A DNA stretch of 64,000 nt from Elusimicrobiales bacterium. GTDB taxonomy: Bacteria; Elusimicrobiota; Elusimicrobia; Elusimicrobiales; Elusimicrobiaceae. Positions within the stretch are counted from its first letter, which is position 1. Each line of letters starts with the position of its first letter. Under the pieces are notes generated by a model. It saw nothing but the letters and a program-made list of their open reading frames with translations, did not search any database and was not told where the DNA came from. The translations under genes were made by a program, and so were the position numbers. Location: positions 1 through 64,000 of the forward strand of contig JBAZJT010000011.1 of assembly GCA_041651175.1 (NCBI GenBank). Direction: 5' to 3'. Of the stretch, positions 9,170-18,003 are shown one piece after another.

Positions 9170-11949
9170 TGGCCAGAATAAGAATACTTATAGCCGCAAA
9201 CGCCGCGCAGAACGGCCTCGCAAAATCAATCAGCGATGCCGGCTGCGACGTCGCCGCCGCGGCAACCAGCCTCAAAGAAGCGCTGGACGCCTGCGCGCGC
9301 GGCGCGGCGGACATGGCATTGGTGGACATAAGATTCGGCGGCGACGCGGCCTCGGCGCAGAAAGCGGCGTCTTTAATAGAGGAAAAAGCGTCCATCCCCG
9401 TGGTTTTTTTCGCCCCGGAGGAATGCGCCTGCCCCGCAACCCCCTCAGGCGCGCCCGGCTGCGCGGACAATCCGCTGCGCCCGGGCGAGGCGGCGGGCTT
9501 TGTCAAATTCGCGCTTTACCGCAGGGAAACCGAAGCCGCGCTGATGGAAAGCCGGCGCTGGCTCTCGGCAACGCTCAAAAGCATAGCGGACGCCGTTATT
9601 GCAGTTGACAGGGGCGGCTGCGTGCGCCTGATGAACAACGTGGCAGAGGCCGTTACCGGCTGCGCCGGCAACAAATGCGCGGGCCGCTTCATAGACGACG
9701 TGGTTGAGATCAAGGATGAAAAAACGGGCCGCCGCATTCCCAATCCGGTTTTTTCCGCGATGGAGCGCAACGACATGGTGCGCGCGCCGTTTGACATAAT
9801 TCTGTCCACCATGGGCGGCAGGAATGTGGCTGTGGGCTGCAAGGCCACCCCCATAGTCAAAGAGAACGGCGAGGTTCACGGCGCGGTGCTTGCCTTCTGG
9901 GACGTCAGCGAGGCGCGGCTGGCGCAGCAGGCCCTCGCCCGCAGCGAAACCAAATACCGCCTGCTGGTGGAAAATGCCAGCAGCATCATAATGCGCGTGG
10001 ACCTCTCCGGCAACATAACTTTTTTCAACGAGTTCGCGCAGAGCTTTTTCGGTTTCGGGGAGAACGAAATCCTGGGGAAAAATTTTATAACAACGTTGTT
10101 TCCGCGGGAAAGCGCCCCGTATTCCGAGGCGGCGGCCATGCTGCGCCGCCTGGCCCAGGGCGGTGAAAGCAGCCTCTCCTTCCAGTCCGAAAACCTCAGA
10201 CGCGGGGGGGAGACGGCCTCCATCGCCTGGACCAGCCGGCTCATCAAGCTGGATAACGGCGGCAGGGAAATACTCTGCGTGGGAGCCGACATAACCAGCC
10301 TCAAGCGCGCGGAATACGCCCTGGCCGAAAGCGAGAACAAATACCGCAGCCTTTTTGAGGATTTCCTTGATGCCATATATCTGGCCGACGCCGGCGGCGC
10401 GCTGACAGAGGCCAATCACGCATTTCTTGACCTGTTCGGCTACAGCGAGGAACAGTTCCGCGCCGGCGCGCATCTGCGCGACATTTTCATAAGCGACAGC
10501 GACCTTTCCGCCTTCCTGGGCGAGGTGGAAACGCGCGGCGCGGTCAGAAACTACGAGATAAAACTCAGAAAGTCCAGCGGCGCTGTTATGGACTGCCTGA
10601 TAACCTCGTCGCTGAGACCGGGCAGGGGCGCGGGCTTTGAAGGCGTGCTGCGCGACATAACCGAGCAGAAAAAGGCCCAGCGCGAGCTGGAAAAGGCCCG
10701 CGCCGAACTTGAACTGCGCGTGCAGGAACGCACCAAAGAACTGGCCACGGCCAATGCCGAGCTTTCCGCGGCGTATTCGGAGCTGCAGGACGCCAATCTC
10801 CAGCTTATACAGTCCGAGAAGATGGCGGCGCTGGGGCGCTTTTCCTCCGGCATAGCGCACGAGATAAAAAATCCGCTGGGCATCATTCTGGGCGGCATAG
10901 AGTATCTGCAGATAAAAGACCTCGTTTCCATAGACTTCCGGGAGGACGAGTTCACCGGCGCCAAGCTGCCCGCCGTGCTGCTGCTGCGCCTGGCCGCGGA
11001 CGGGCTGGCGCAATCCTGGCCCGTGGAAAACGAGAAGCAGGCGATATCCGCCCTGAACGAAGTTCTGGATTCCAACTCCTTTTACGAGAAATGGAGCGCG
11101 CTGGGCAAGACGGCGCCCAACCGCGAGGCACAGGAACTGGTGCGCCTCACCGCAGAGTCGCGCAAGCAGGAATTTTCCTCGCTGCTGCCGGTGGAGCGCA
11201 GCTATGTGAAATTTCTCAACCGCTATCTGCTGGAGCTGGCCTATCCGGCCGACTGCCCGCACTCGCCTTACTCCGAAGTATTCCTGGCGATGATAAAGAT
11301 AAAGGACGCCACCATGCGCGCCGACACCATAGTGCGCAATCTGCTGCGGTTTGCCCGCCCCTCGGAAATGCAGACGGAGCGCCTCGCCCCCGAATCGCTT
11401 ATAGACTACGCCATAAACAACATCCCCGCGGAGGAGAAAAACCACGTCTCTTTTTCCGCAGACTATGAACGCGGCCTTGAAGTGGATGTGGACCGCAACC
11501 AGATTATACAGGTCATAATAAATGTCCTGGTAAACGCCGCGCAGGCCATCCCGCGCCGCAGCGAGGGCCGGATAAGCGTGCGCACATACAAAACATCGCG
11601 TCCCGAGTTGTCCGGGAAAAGACTTTACTGCGCCATGGAGATCAAGGATAACGGCGTCGGTATCAGACAGCAGGACATGCAGCGCATTTTTGAGCCTTTT
11701 TTCACAACCAAAATATATAACAGGACTCTGGAGTCGCACCCCGTGGAAACAGGCATAGGACCGGGCTCGCCCGGAATGACAATACGCCGCGTCTGGCGCG
11801 ACGTGCGCCACGGCCAGACGCAGGGAACGGGACTGGGGCTTTCCGTATCCAAATCCATAGTCAATAACCATAGAGGCGACATGACGCTTTCCAGCGTGGA
11901 GGGAGAGGGCACCACGGTAACCGTTCTGCTGCCCCTCGCGCAGCCATGA
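9169..11949 (+). CDS. multi-PAS sensor histidine kinase with large insertions
   Basis: Cytoplasmic kinase of 927 aa. Start at 9169 overlaps the previous stop (TAATG). Order: degenerate receiver-like domain (1-120, LVDIRF as the probable Asp position, acidic pair missing), three PAS domains (~130-500), a coiled coil (~500-550), then HisKA with IAHEIKNPLG, His near 564. Between this helix and the second dimerisation helix (ATMRADTIVRNLLRFARPS, ~710) lies an atypical ~120-residue insertion. The HATPase_c domain (DNGVGI ~827, GTGLGLSVS) has a long ATP-lid insertion rich in Gly and Arg. No membrane segment. It is translationally coupled to the downstream GspE-type ATPase (ATGA overlap). Confidence 0.85.
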   Translation: MARIRILIAANAAQNGLAKSISDAGCDVAAAATSLKEALDACARGAADMALVDIRFGGDAASAQKAASLIEEKASIPVVFFAPEECACPATPSGAPGCADNPLRPGEAAGFVKFALYRRETEAALMESRRWLSATLKSIADAVIAVDRGGCVRLMNNVAEAVTGCAGNKCAGRFIDDVVEIKDEKTGRRIPNPVFSAMERNDMVRAPFDIILSTMGGRNVAVGCKATPIVKENGEVHGAVLAFWDVSEARLAQQALARSETKYRLLVENASSIIMRVDLSGNITFFNEFAQSFFGFGENEILGKNFITTLFPRESAPYSEAAAMLRRLAQGGESSLSFQSENLRRGGETASIAWTSRLIKLDNGGREILCVGADITSLKRAEYALAESENKYRSLFEDFLDAIYLADAGGALTEANHAFLDLFGYSEEQFRAGAHLRDIFISDSDLSAFLGEVETRGAVRNYEIKLRKSSGAVMDCLITSSLRPGRGAGFEGVLRDITEQKKAQRELEKARAELELRVQERTKELATANAELSAAYSELQDANLQLIQSEKMAALGRFSSGIAHEIKNPLGIILGGIEYLQIKDLVSIDFREDEFTGAKLPAVLLLRLAADGLAQSWPVENEKQAISALNEVLDSNSFYEKWSALGKTAPNREAQELVRLTAESRKQEFSSLLPVERSYVKFLNRYLLELAYPADCPHSPYSEVFLAMIKIKDATMRADTIVRNLLRFARPSEMQTERLAPESLIDYAINNIPAEEKNHVSFSADYERGLEVDVDRNQIIQVIINVLVNAAQAIPRRSEGRISVRTYKTSRPELSGKRLYCAMEIKDNGVGIRQQDMQRIFEPFFTTKIYNRTLESHPVETGIGPGSPGMTIRRVWRDVRHGQTQGTGLGLSVSKSIVNNHRGDMTLSSVEGEGTTVTVLLPLAQP

Positions 11950-13652
11950 GCGAAAAATCACTGATACTGGAACTGTTCCTCAGCAAAAAAGCGCTGGAGG
12001 AGAAGGATATTCCGCAAATTCTGACCGCGCAGCACAAGGACAACACCACCGTAGAAGAGGCGCTGGTATCCTCCAAATTCGCCACCGAAGCCGACATTGC
12101 CCAGTCGTATTGCGACTATTTCAAAGTGCCCTTCATCCCGGACGAGGAATTCGCCAAGTCCGCCGAAAAATCCATAGAGCTGGCGAACCTGCTGCCGGAA
12201 CGTTTCGCGCGCGCCAACAAGGTCATCGCGCTGGAAAAAGCAGAGGATACGCTGCGCGTGGCCGTGATAAACCCGTCAGAGATTTTCATCGTGCAGGAGA
12301 TTTACCTCTATACCGGGCTGAAAGTGCAGCTTTCGGTGGCCACCATAACCGCCATAACAAACGCGCTTAACACCCATTACGGCCAGCGCGACGAGGTCAA
12401 GGAACTGGCCTCGGACCTGCTGCCCGCCAGCAAAGGCGACGAGGACGACGAGACCGAGGAAGTCCTGGACCTCAACAAGCCCATCCCCGCCACGCGCGAG
12501 ACGCAGGTTGTGCTGTTTGTAAACAAGATGCTTGAAACCTCGCTGCAGCAGCGCGCCAGCGACATACACGTGGAGCCGTATGCCGAGGAAATCCGCATCC
12601 GCTTCCGCATAGACGGCATTTTAAGCGAGGTGCCGCCTCCGCCGAAATCCATGTTCGTGCCGCTTATCTCGCGCATCAAGATATTAAGCAAGCTGGACAT
12701 AGCCGAAAAGCGCGTGCCACAGGACGGGTCGTTTACCATGCGCTACAACAGCGCGCGGGTGGACGTGCGCGTGTCCACCTGCCCCACGGTGTACGGCGAG
12801 AAGATGGTCATGCGTATCCTTAACAAGGACAAACTCCCGCTGGATTTTGAAAAGCTGGGCTTCCAGAAAGCGCAGCTTGACGCTTTCGTCAAAGGCATAA
12901 ACTGCCCCAACGGGCTGATTTATGTAACCGGCCCCACCGGCTCGGGCAAGTCCACAACGCTTTATACGGCGCTGCAAATGCTCAACTCGCCGGAAAAGAA
13001 CATAATGACCGTTGAAGACCCCGTGGAATACAAGTTCCACGGCATCAACCAGGTGCAGGTGAAACCGAAGGTGGGGCTGACTTTTTCAGGCGCGCTGCGC
13101 TCTTTCCTCCGCCAGGACCCGGACATCATCATGCTTGGCGAAACCCGCGACGCCGAAACCGCCGAAATCTGCCTGCGCGCCGCGCTTACGGGCCACCTGG
13201 TCCTCTCAACGCTGCACACCAACGACGCGCTTTCCGCGGTATCCCGCCTTGAGGATATGGGGATAGAGCCGTTCCTGCTCGCCTCCACGTTGCGCGTGGT
13301 GGAAGCGCAGCGGCTTGTGCGCAAACTTTGTCCAAACTGCAAGCAGTCCTATCCTCCTCCGCCGGATGTCATAAAAAAATACGGTTTCGCTGAAGGGGAT
13401 GTCCTCTACACCCATGTCGGCTGCGAGCAGTGCAACGGCCTGGGCTACCGCGGCAGAATCGGCCTTTACGAGGTTATATTCGTAACACCCGCCCTTTCCG
13501 ACATGATACAACGCAAAGAGCCGCTGCCCGCGCTTGTGGCCCAGGCAAAACGCGAGGGCACGAAATTCCTGTTTGACGTCGGGTTGGACAAGGTGCGCGA
13601 AGGCTCCACCAGCCTTGAGGAAGTGGTAACCGCCGCCGCCGTGGGCGAGTAA
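11946..13652 (+). CDS. GspE/PilB-family secretion or type IV pilus assembly ATPase
   Basis: Hexameric motor ATPase for type II secretion or pilus extension. N-terminal MshE-like domain (~1-150), then the ATPase domain with Walker A GPTGSGKST, Asp box, Walker B region LGETRD, and His box TGHLVLSTLHTNDA. A zinc ribbon is present (CPNC...CEQC). Length of 568 aa is usual. None of the other secretion or pilus genes is in the window. The start overlaps the upstream kinase stop, so the kinase may control this motor. Confidence 0.92.
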   Translation: MSEKSLILELFLSKKALEEKDIPQILTAQHKDNTTVEEALVSSKFATEADIAQSYCDYFKVPFIPDEEFAKSAEKSIELANLLPERFARANKVIALEKAEDTLRVAVINPSEIFIVQEIYLYTGLKVQLSVATITAITNALNTHYGQRDEVKELASDLLPASKGDEDDETEEVLDLNKPIPATRETQVVLFVNKMLETSLQQRASDIHVEPYAEEIRIRFRIDGILSEVPPPPKSMFVPLISRIKILSKLDIAEKRVPQDGSFTMRYNSARVDVRVSTCPTVYGEKMVMRILNKDKLPLDFEKLGFQKAQLDAFVKGINCPNGLIYVTGPTGSGKSTTLYTALQMLNSPEKNIMTVEDPVEYKFHGINQVQVKPKVGLTFSGALRSFLRQDPDIIMLGETRDAETAEICLRAALTGHLVLSTLHTNDALSAVSRLEDMGIEPFLLASTLRVVEAQRLVRKLCPNCKQSYPPPPDVIKKYGFAEGDVLYTHVGCEQCNGLGYRGRIGLYEVIFVTPALSDMIQRKEPLPALVAQAKREGTKFLFDVGLDKVREGSTSLEEVVTAAAVGE

Positions 13653-13674
13653 CCCGCGCTCCCGTTCCATATAA

Positions 13675-13710
13675 AACAGGCCGCCGCCGGCTAGCCGGCG
13701 GCGGCCTGTT
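13675..13710. terminator. bidirectional hairpin terminator
   Basis: A near-perfect 17-bp stem built on GGCCGCCGCCGG / CCGGCGGCGGCC, flanked by AACA and TGTT, sits between the convergent ends of the ATPase and the amidase genes. Confidence 0.8.
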
Positions 13711-13725
13711 CCTGCACTTTGTCGG

Positions 13726-14850
13726 CTACCAGACGTTTCTGCGGAACAGATAATCCAGCTGGCCCGCGTTTTTAAGCCCCAGCGGCACGGCGTCGCTTCC
13801 CGGCGCCTTCTCAAGCAGCACCCGCGGCGCGGCTTCCGTGTCCGGCTGCGCATCGCCCTTGACATTAAGCGTTGAGCGTATGTCCAGGAACTTGTCATAC
13901 AAGACATTGCCGGGACAGTCGGAACTGCCAATCTCGCGGTGGGCGTAAATTTTCTTTACCCCTATCTTGTAAAACTTGGCTATCTGGGTCAGCGCGGTTT
14001 CAACGGCCTTCAATTGCGCCTTGGTCGGCGGGCCGTCCATGAAATTGCCCATCACGGACACGCCGGCATTGTTGGCGTTGTTATTAAGCACATGGGCGCC
14101 CTGCGCGTTTATGGGCCTGCCCTGATATATGGTTCCCTCGCCGTCTATGACAAAATGATAGGCGATATCCGTCCAGTGGCGCACGTTTTTGTGATAATCC
14201 TGCAGGAACCGCATTTCCTTTATGCCGTCCGCCCTGTTCATGGGCTGATGGCCCGCCGTGTGGTGAAGAGTGACTCTGGACGGCGTCTGCCCGGTGTAGC
14301 TGCCGTTGGGCGGTTCGGCCTTCCAGGCGGAGCGCGAAACAAAGGAAAGCCCCGGTATAGCCGGCGGCGCGGACAGCCTTGCGGAAGGCGGCGGTTCCGG
14401 CAGCGCGCCGCCGTCGTCTTTAAGCTCGCCCTTGTCCTCAAACACCTCAACATCGTAAACCGCAACTTCGCACTTCCCCTTGAGGCCCGCGTTCAACAGC
14501 CGTATCTGCACCGGGTTTGCCGACGCGGACGGAAACCTGATTTTGGCCCAGAACCGTCCGCCGTCAAAATGCTTCACCGTCATGGCCTGCCAGTCGCCGT
14601 CGCCGCTTCTGGCCTCCGCGGCAAGCCCCGGGTCGCTCATGCGGCCCTCCATCGCCAGAGTATCGTACGGCTCCGCCGCCGGGCGGCTTACGCGGCTGGT
14701 AAACACCGCGCCGGATTGCGCGGGATTTATGATTACCGCTCGGAAACCGAAACCCGAATCGCCGAAATTGAGCGATTCGCCTATCTCGCCCGCCATGGAA
14801 CTACCCGGCAGGGCGAGAAATGCCGCCATCATCAATATGCGTGTTCTCAT
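13726..14850 (-). CDS. secreted N-acetylmuramoyl-L-alanine amidase (amidase_2/PGRP fold)
   Basis: Hydrolyses the amide bond between muramic acid and the stem peptide. ATG at 14850 (CTGGAG upstream) gives a signal peptide. A ~150-aa N-terminal region of unknown role precedes the amidase domain (~190-340), which has the zinc ligands in TLHHTAG, IYAHREIG and SSDCPG, plus DIAYHFVIDGEG and GVSVMGNF. A ~50-aa tail follows. It stands alone between a terminator and the divergent addB promoter. Confidence 0.9.
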   Translation of the reverse strand: MRTRILMMAAFLALPGSSMAGEIGESLNFGDSGFGFRAVIINPAQSGAVFTSRVSRPAAEPYDTLAMEGRMSDPGLAAEARSGDGDWQAMTVKHFDGGRFWAKIRFPSASANPVQIRLLNAGLKGKCEVAVYDVEVFEDKGELKDDGGALPEPPPSARLSAPPAIPGLSFVSRSAWKAEPPNGSYTGQTPSRVTLHHTAGHQPMNRADGIKEMRFLQDYHKNVRHWTDIAYHFVIDGEGTIYQGRPINAQGAHVLNNNANNAGVSVMGNFMDGPPTKAQLKAVETALTQIAKFYKIGVKKIYAHREIGSSDCPGNVLYDKFLDIRSTLNVKGDAQPDTEAAPRVLLEKAPGSDAVPLGLKNAGQLDYLFRRNVW

Positions 14851-14879
14851 GGCTCCAGTTTTACCACACGCAGACGCTT

Positions 14880-14908
14880 TTGTCAAGTGCGCCGCAAATT
14901 AGCATAAT
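14880..14908 (+). promoter_or_regulatory. sigma70-type promoter of addB
   Basis: TTGTCA (14880-14885), a 17-bp spacer and CATAAT (14903-14908). The -10 ends 8 nt before the addB ATG at 14917, so the transcript should have almost no 5' leader. Confidence 0.7.
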
Positions 14909-14916
14909 GTTATGCC

Positions 14917-17900
14917 ATGCTGGAAACGGTCTGCGGGGATTATCATCAACTGGCGGCGGCTTTTGCCGCGCGCGCCGGCGCCCGCCTGAAAAAGGGCCCC
15001 GCCGGCATTCTTGTGGCCGCCCCGTCGCGCGCCTGCGCGGACAGGCTGCAGGAAACGCTCGCGCGCGAGCATGGCTGCGCCGGGGGGGTGGCGTTTCACA
15101 CCTTTATAAGCCTGGCCGTAAACCTCGCGGCGGAAAATCCGCCGCCGCGCGGCGGCCCCTCCGGCAGGCCATACCCGCTGGCAGGGGATTCGGGCTTTCA
15201 GGATTTCATCGTCCGCTTTATAACCGAAACTTTTCCCGGCTGCCGGGCGCCTTCGTCGTGCAGGGGGTTTGTCTCGGCGCTGCGCTCCACGCTGCGCGAC
15301 CTGGCCGACGGGCAGACAGACCCGGCGACCGTGCTTGCCCATGCCGAGGAAGGCGCATTCTCCGGCCTGCAGGAAGAGCGCGTCCGCTGGCTGATGCGCG
15401 TGCTGGGATACTACCGCAAATGCGCGGAGCATATTCCCGTCACCAATTACGCCGAGCTTTTCTCCTGCGCCGCCGCAAACGCCGTAGAATCGCCCTGGCT
15501 GGGGCAATACTCGCAAATCTGGCTTTACGGCTTTTACGATTTGACCGGGCTGCAACTGGAGCTTTTCTCCGCGCTGGCGGAGCGGGACGCGGTTTTGTTC
15601 TATCCTCTTGTAAAAAGCCACCCGGCCTACGAGTTCGCGCAGCGGTTCCACGAGGCGCATTTGGCAGGCAAATCCGCAAAAACCGTTTTTCTGGCGCCGG
15701 AATGGAAAAATCTCGCGCTCGGCAGCGCGCTGGAGGGGATGTTCAGGCCCGGCTCCGCTCCGGCAGCGCCTCGGCCCGGGGCTGTCTCCGTCATAAGCGC
15801 GTCAGGCGCGTCCGGCGAGATACGCGCCGCCGCCAGGGAAATACTGCGGCTCAGGGAGGAGTGCGGCTTTGAATACCGCGACATCGCCCTTGTCGCCCGC
15901 ACGTTAGAGCCGTACCGCCGCGAAATCCCGGAGATTTTCGGCGAAAACGCCATTCCTTTTGAAGCGGACCTGCCCCTGCCGCTTCTTTCCCGCCCGCTGG
16001 CGCAGGCGTTCCGCTGCCTGCTGTTTCTGCGCCGGGACGGCTATCCCGCCGAATCGGTGGAGCATATTCTGGAATTCTCAGGCGCGGCGCGCGGGCAGTG
16101 GCGGCAGGCGGCTAAATTTTCCCGCGGCGGGCTGGCGCAGTGGCGCGCCCTAAAGGAAGCCTCCGCCCTGCCGCCGTATATAGAGCGCCGCGCCCCGCCC
16201 TCCGAAGCCGCCGCCGGGCTTGCCGGCTGGATAGAACGGCTGGATAAGACCCTTTCATCGCTGGAGACCGCCGGGGACTGGGCCGCCCACGCGCAAACCG
16301 CCGCAAAGCTTATTGACGAATGCTTTGAGCGCGGCTCGCTGCCGCCGCATATGGACGGAGTCCGCGAGACTTTCCTTGCCGCGCTTTCCGGGCTTGAAAG
16401 ATATGATACTGTCCGCCGGGCCCGTGCGGGCGAATTCCTGGACGAGCTTGAGGCCCGGCTGGACGCCGCCGAAATCCCCGCGGAGAAGGCATTCTCCGGC
16501 GGGGTGCGGGTGCTGGATGCAATGGCGGCGCGCGGGACGGCTTTCGGCGCGGTAATACTTGCGGGTCTTAACGAAAAGCTGTTCCCGCGCCTTGTGCGCG
16601 AAGACCCGCTTCTGCGCGACGGCGCGCGCAGATTCATGCGCGACCACGAGGGGTTTTCCATCCGCCCCAGACTGGAAGGCTATGACGAGGAAAAGCTGCT
16701 TTTTCATTTTGCCGCCTCCTCCGCGCGCAGGCGGCTGGTCTGCATTTACCAACGTTCCGACGAGGACGGGCGCGCCGCCGCGCCGTCCGTCTATCTCGCC
16801 GAGCTGCGCCGCTGCTGCGGCGGCGCGGCTGAGGAAAGGATTTTTCCGCGCCGGTTTTCGGAGCAGGCGTCCGGCGGGGACGAAATGCTGCTCTCCGCAC
16901 GGGAAATGTCGCTTAAAACCGCGCTTGGCGGCGCGCCGTTCGCGCCGGAACTGGAACCCCTTGGCATTGTCCCGCCGGACTGGGAGCGCCGCTCCGGCGC
17001 CGCTGACGCGGTATCCGCCTTCTCCTCCGCCGGCAAATACGACGGAATGACCGGCCCGCCGGAGGCTTTCGCCGCGGAGTTTTTCGGCAGGGGAATCTCT
17101 CCCTCGGCGGCGCAGACGCTGGCGCAATGCCCGATGAAATTTTTCCTCAAATACGCCCTCTCTCTGGACGAGCCGGACAGCCCCTCCTCCGGCGAGACTC
17201 TGGCGGCGAACCTGTCCGGCACAATCTACCACGGCATTCTGCAGCAGACATACCAGAGCCTGCCGGAGGGGGGGGATTTCTCCCTCTCCGCCGCGCGGCG
17301 CGGGTTGGAGGCCGCCTGCGGCGAGGTTTTCACCCCGCAGGCAGGCCGCGCGCTGGGACTCTATCCCGTAATCTGGGAAATGACGGAAGAGGCGATGCGC
17401 GCCCATCTGGCGCGCGCGGTGGAGGAGGATTTTTCCGCGCTGGGCGGCTGGCAACCGGCATTGTTTGAAAAGGAAATGTCCGCAAAGCTGGACGAACTGG
17501 GCGGTGTCAAATGGCGCGGCAGGGCAGACCGCATAGACATGGACCCGCAGCGGCGGGTTTTTCGCGTGGTTGACTACAAACGCAGGGCGCGCAGCTCCAC
17601 CCTGCTGGCGGAAACCTTGAAGTGCGAAACATTCCAGCCGCCGGCCTATATGCTGATGGCGGCAAAATCCGTATGCGAACTGGCGGGTTTTGCCCCGGAA
17701 GGCGCGCTGGTCCTGGGGCTGGAAGCCGGAGAATCCGAAAAAAGGCTGCGCCCGCTTTCACTGGAAGAAATCGCGCCGCACTGGCCCAGGCTGCGGCAAA
17801 GCGTTGAATTCATCCTGTCGCTGGCCAGGGACGGGGTTTTCTTTATCCGTCCGTCGGAAGGCGCGGAGCACGGCTGGTGCGCCTGGTGCCAGTTCGGCGC

Positions 17901-18003
17901 GGTATGCCGCAAAAATCATCCGGCCAGCCGCCGCAGGGCGGAAACCTGCCCGCAATTTGCCGAGCGGGAGCTGCGCTCCAAACTGAAATTTTATGACAAA
18001 TGA
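14917..18003 (+). CDS. addB: AddB-like subunit of the double-strand break repair nuclease
   Basis: Partner of AddA in end resection for recombination. Length of 1028 aa fits. The N-terminus lacks a recognisable Walker A, so the helicase-like half looks inactive. The C-terminal PD-(D/E)XK nuclease is visible as GRADRIDMD...VVDYKRR. Four cysteines (738 in AQCPMKFF, then 988, 991 and 997 in WCAWCQFGAVC) match the Fe-S staple of AddB nucleases. It overlaps addA by 11 nt. Confidence 0.85.
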   Translation: MLETVCGDYHQLAAAFAARAGARLKKGPAGILVAAPSRACADRLQETLAREHGCAGGVAFHTFISLAVNLAAENPPPRGGPSGRPYPLAGDSGFQDFIVRFITETFPGCRAPSSCRGFVSALRSTLRDLADGQTDPATVLAHAEEGAFSGLQEERVRWLMRVLGYYRKCAEHIPVTNYAELFSCAAANAVESPWLGQYSQIWLYGFYDLTGLQLELFSALAERDAVLFYPLVKSHPAYEFAQRFHEAHLAGKSAKTVFLAPEWKNLALGSALEGMFRPGSAPAAPRPGAVSVISASGASGEIRAAAREILRLREECGFEYRDIALVARTLEPYRREIPEIFGENAIPFEADLPLPLLSRPLAQAFRCLLFLRRDGYPAESVEHILEFSGAARGQWRQAAKFSRGGLAQWRALKEASALPPYIERRAPPSEAAAGLAGWIERLDKTLSSLETAGDWAAHAQTAAKLIDECFERGSLPPHMDGVRETFLAALSGLERYDTVRRARAGEFLDELEARLDAAEIPAEKAFSGGVRVLDAMAARGTAFGAVILAGLNEKLFPRLVREDPLLRDGARRFMRDHEGFSIRPRLEGYDEEKLLFHFAASSARRRLVCIYQRSDEDGRAAAPSVYLAELRRCCGGAAEERIFPRRFSEQASGGDEMLLSAREMSLKTALGGAPFAPELEPLGIVPPDWERRSGAADAVSAFSSAGKYDGMTGPPEAFAAEFFGRGISPSAAQTLAQCPMKFFLKYALSLDEPDSPSSGETLAANLSGTIYHGILQQTYQSLPEGGDFSLSAARRGLEAACGEVFTPQAGRALGLYPVIWEMTEEAMRAHLARAVEEDFSALGGWQPALFEKEMSAKLDELGGVKWRGRADRIDMDPQRRVFRVVDYKRRARSSTLLAETLKCETFQPPAYMLMAAKSVCELAGFAPEGALVLGLEAGESEKRLRPLSLEEIAPHWPRLRQSVEFILSLARDGVFFIRPSEGAEHGWCAWCQFGAVCRKNHPASRRRAETCPQFAERELRSKLKFYDK

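Noticed and set aside
9445..11961. 838-codon open frame antisense to the PAS kinase
   Set aside because: Typical GC-rich antisense frame: no start signal, and the sense strand encodes an intact kinase with all motifs.
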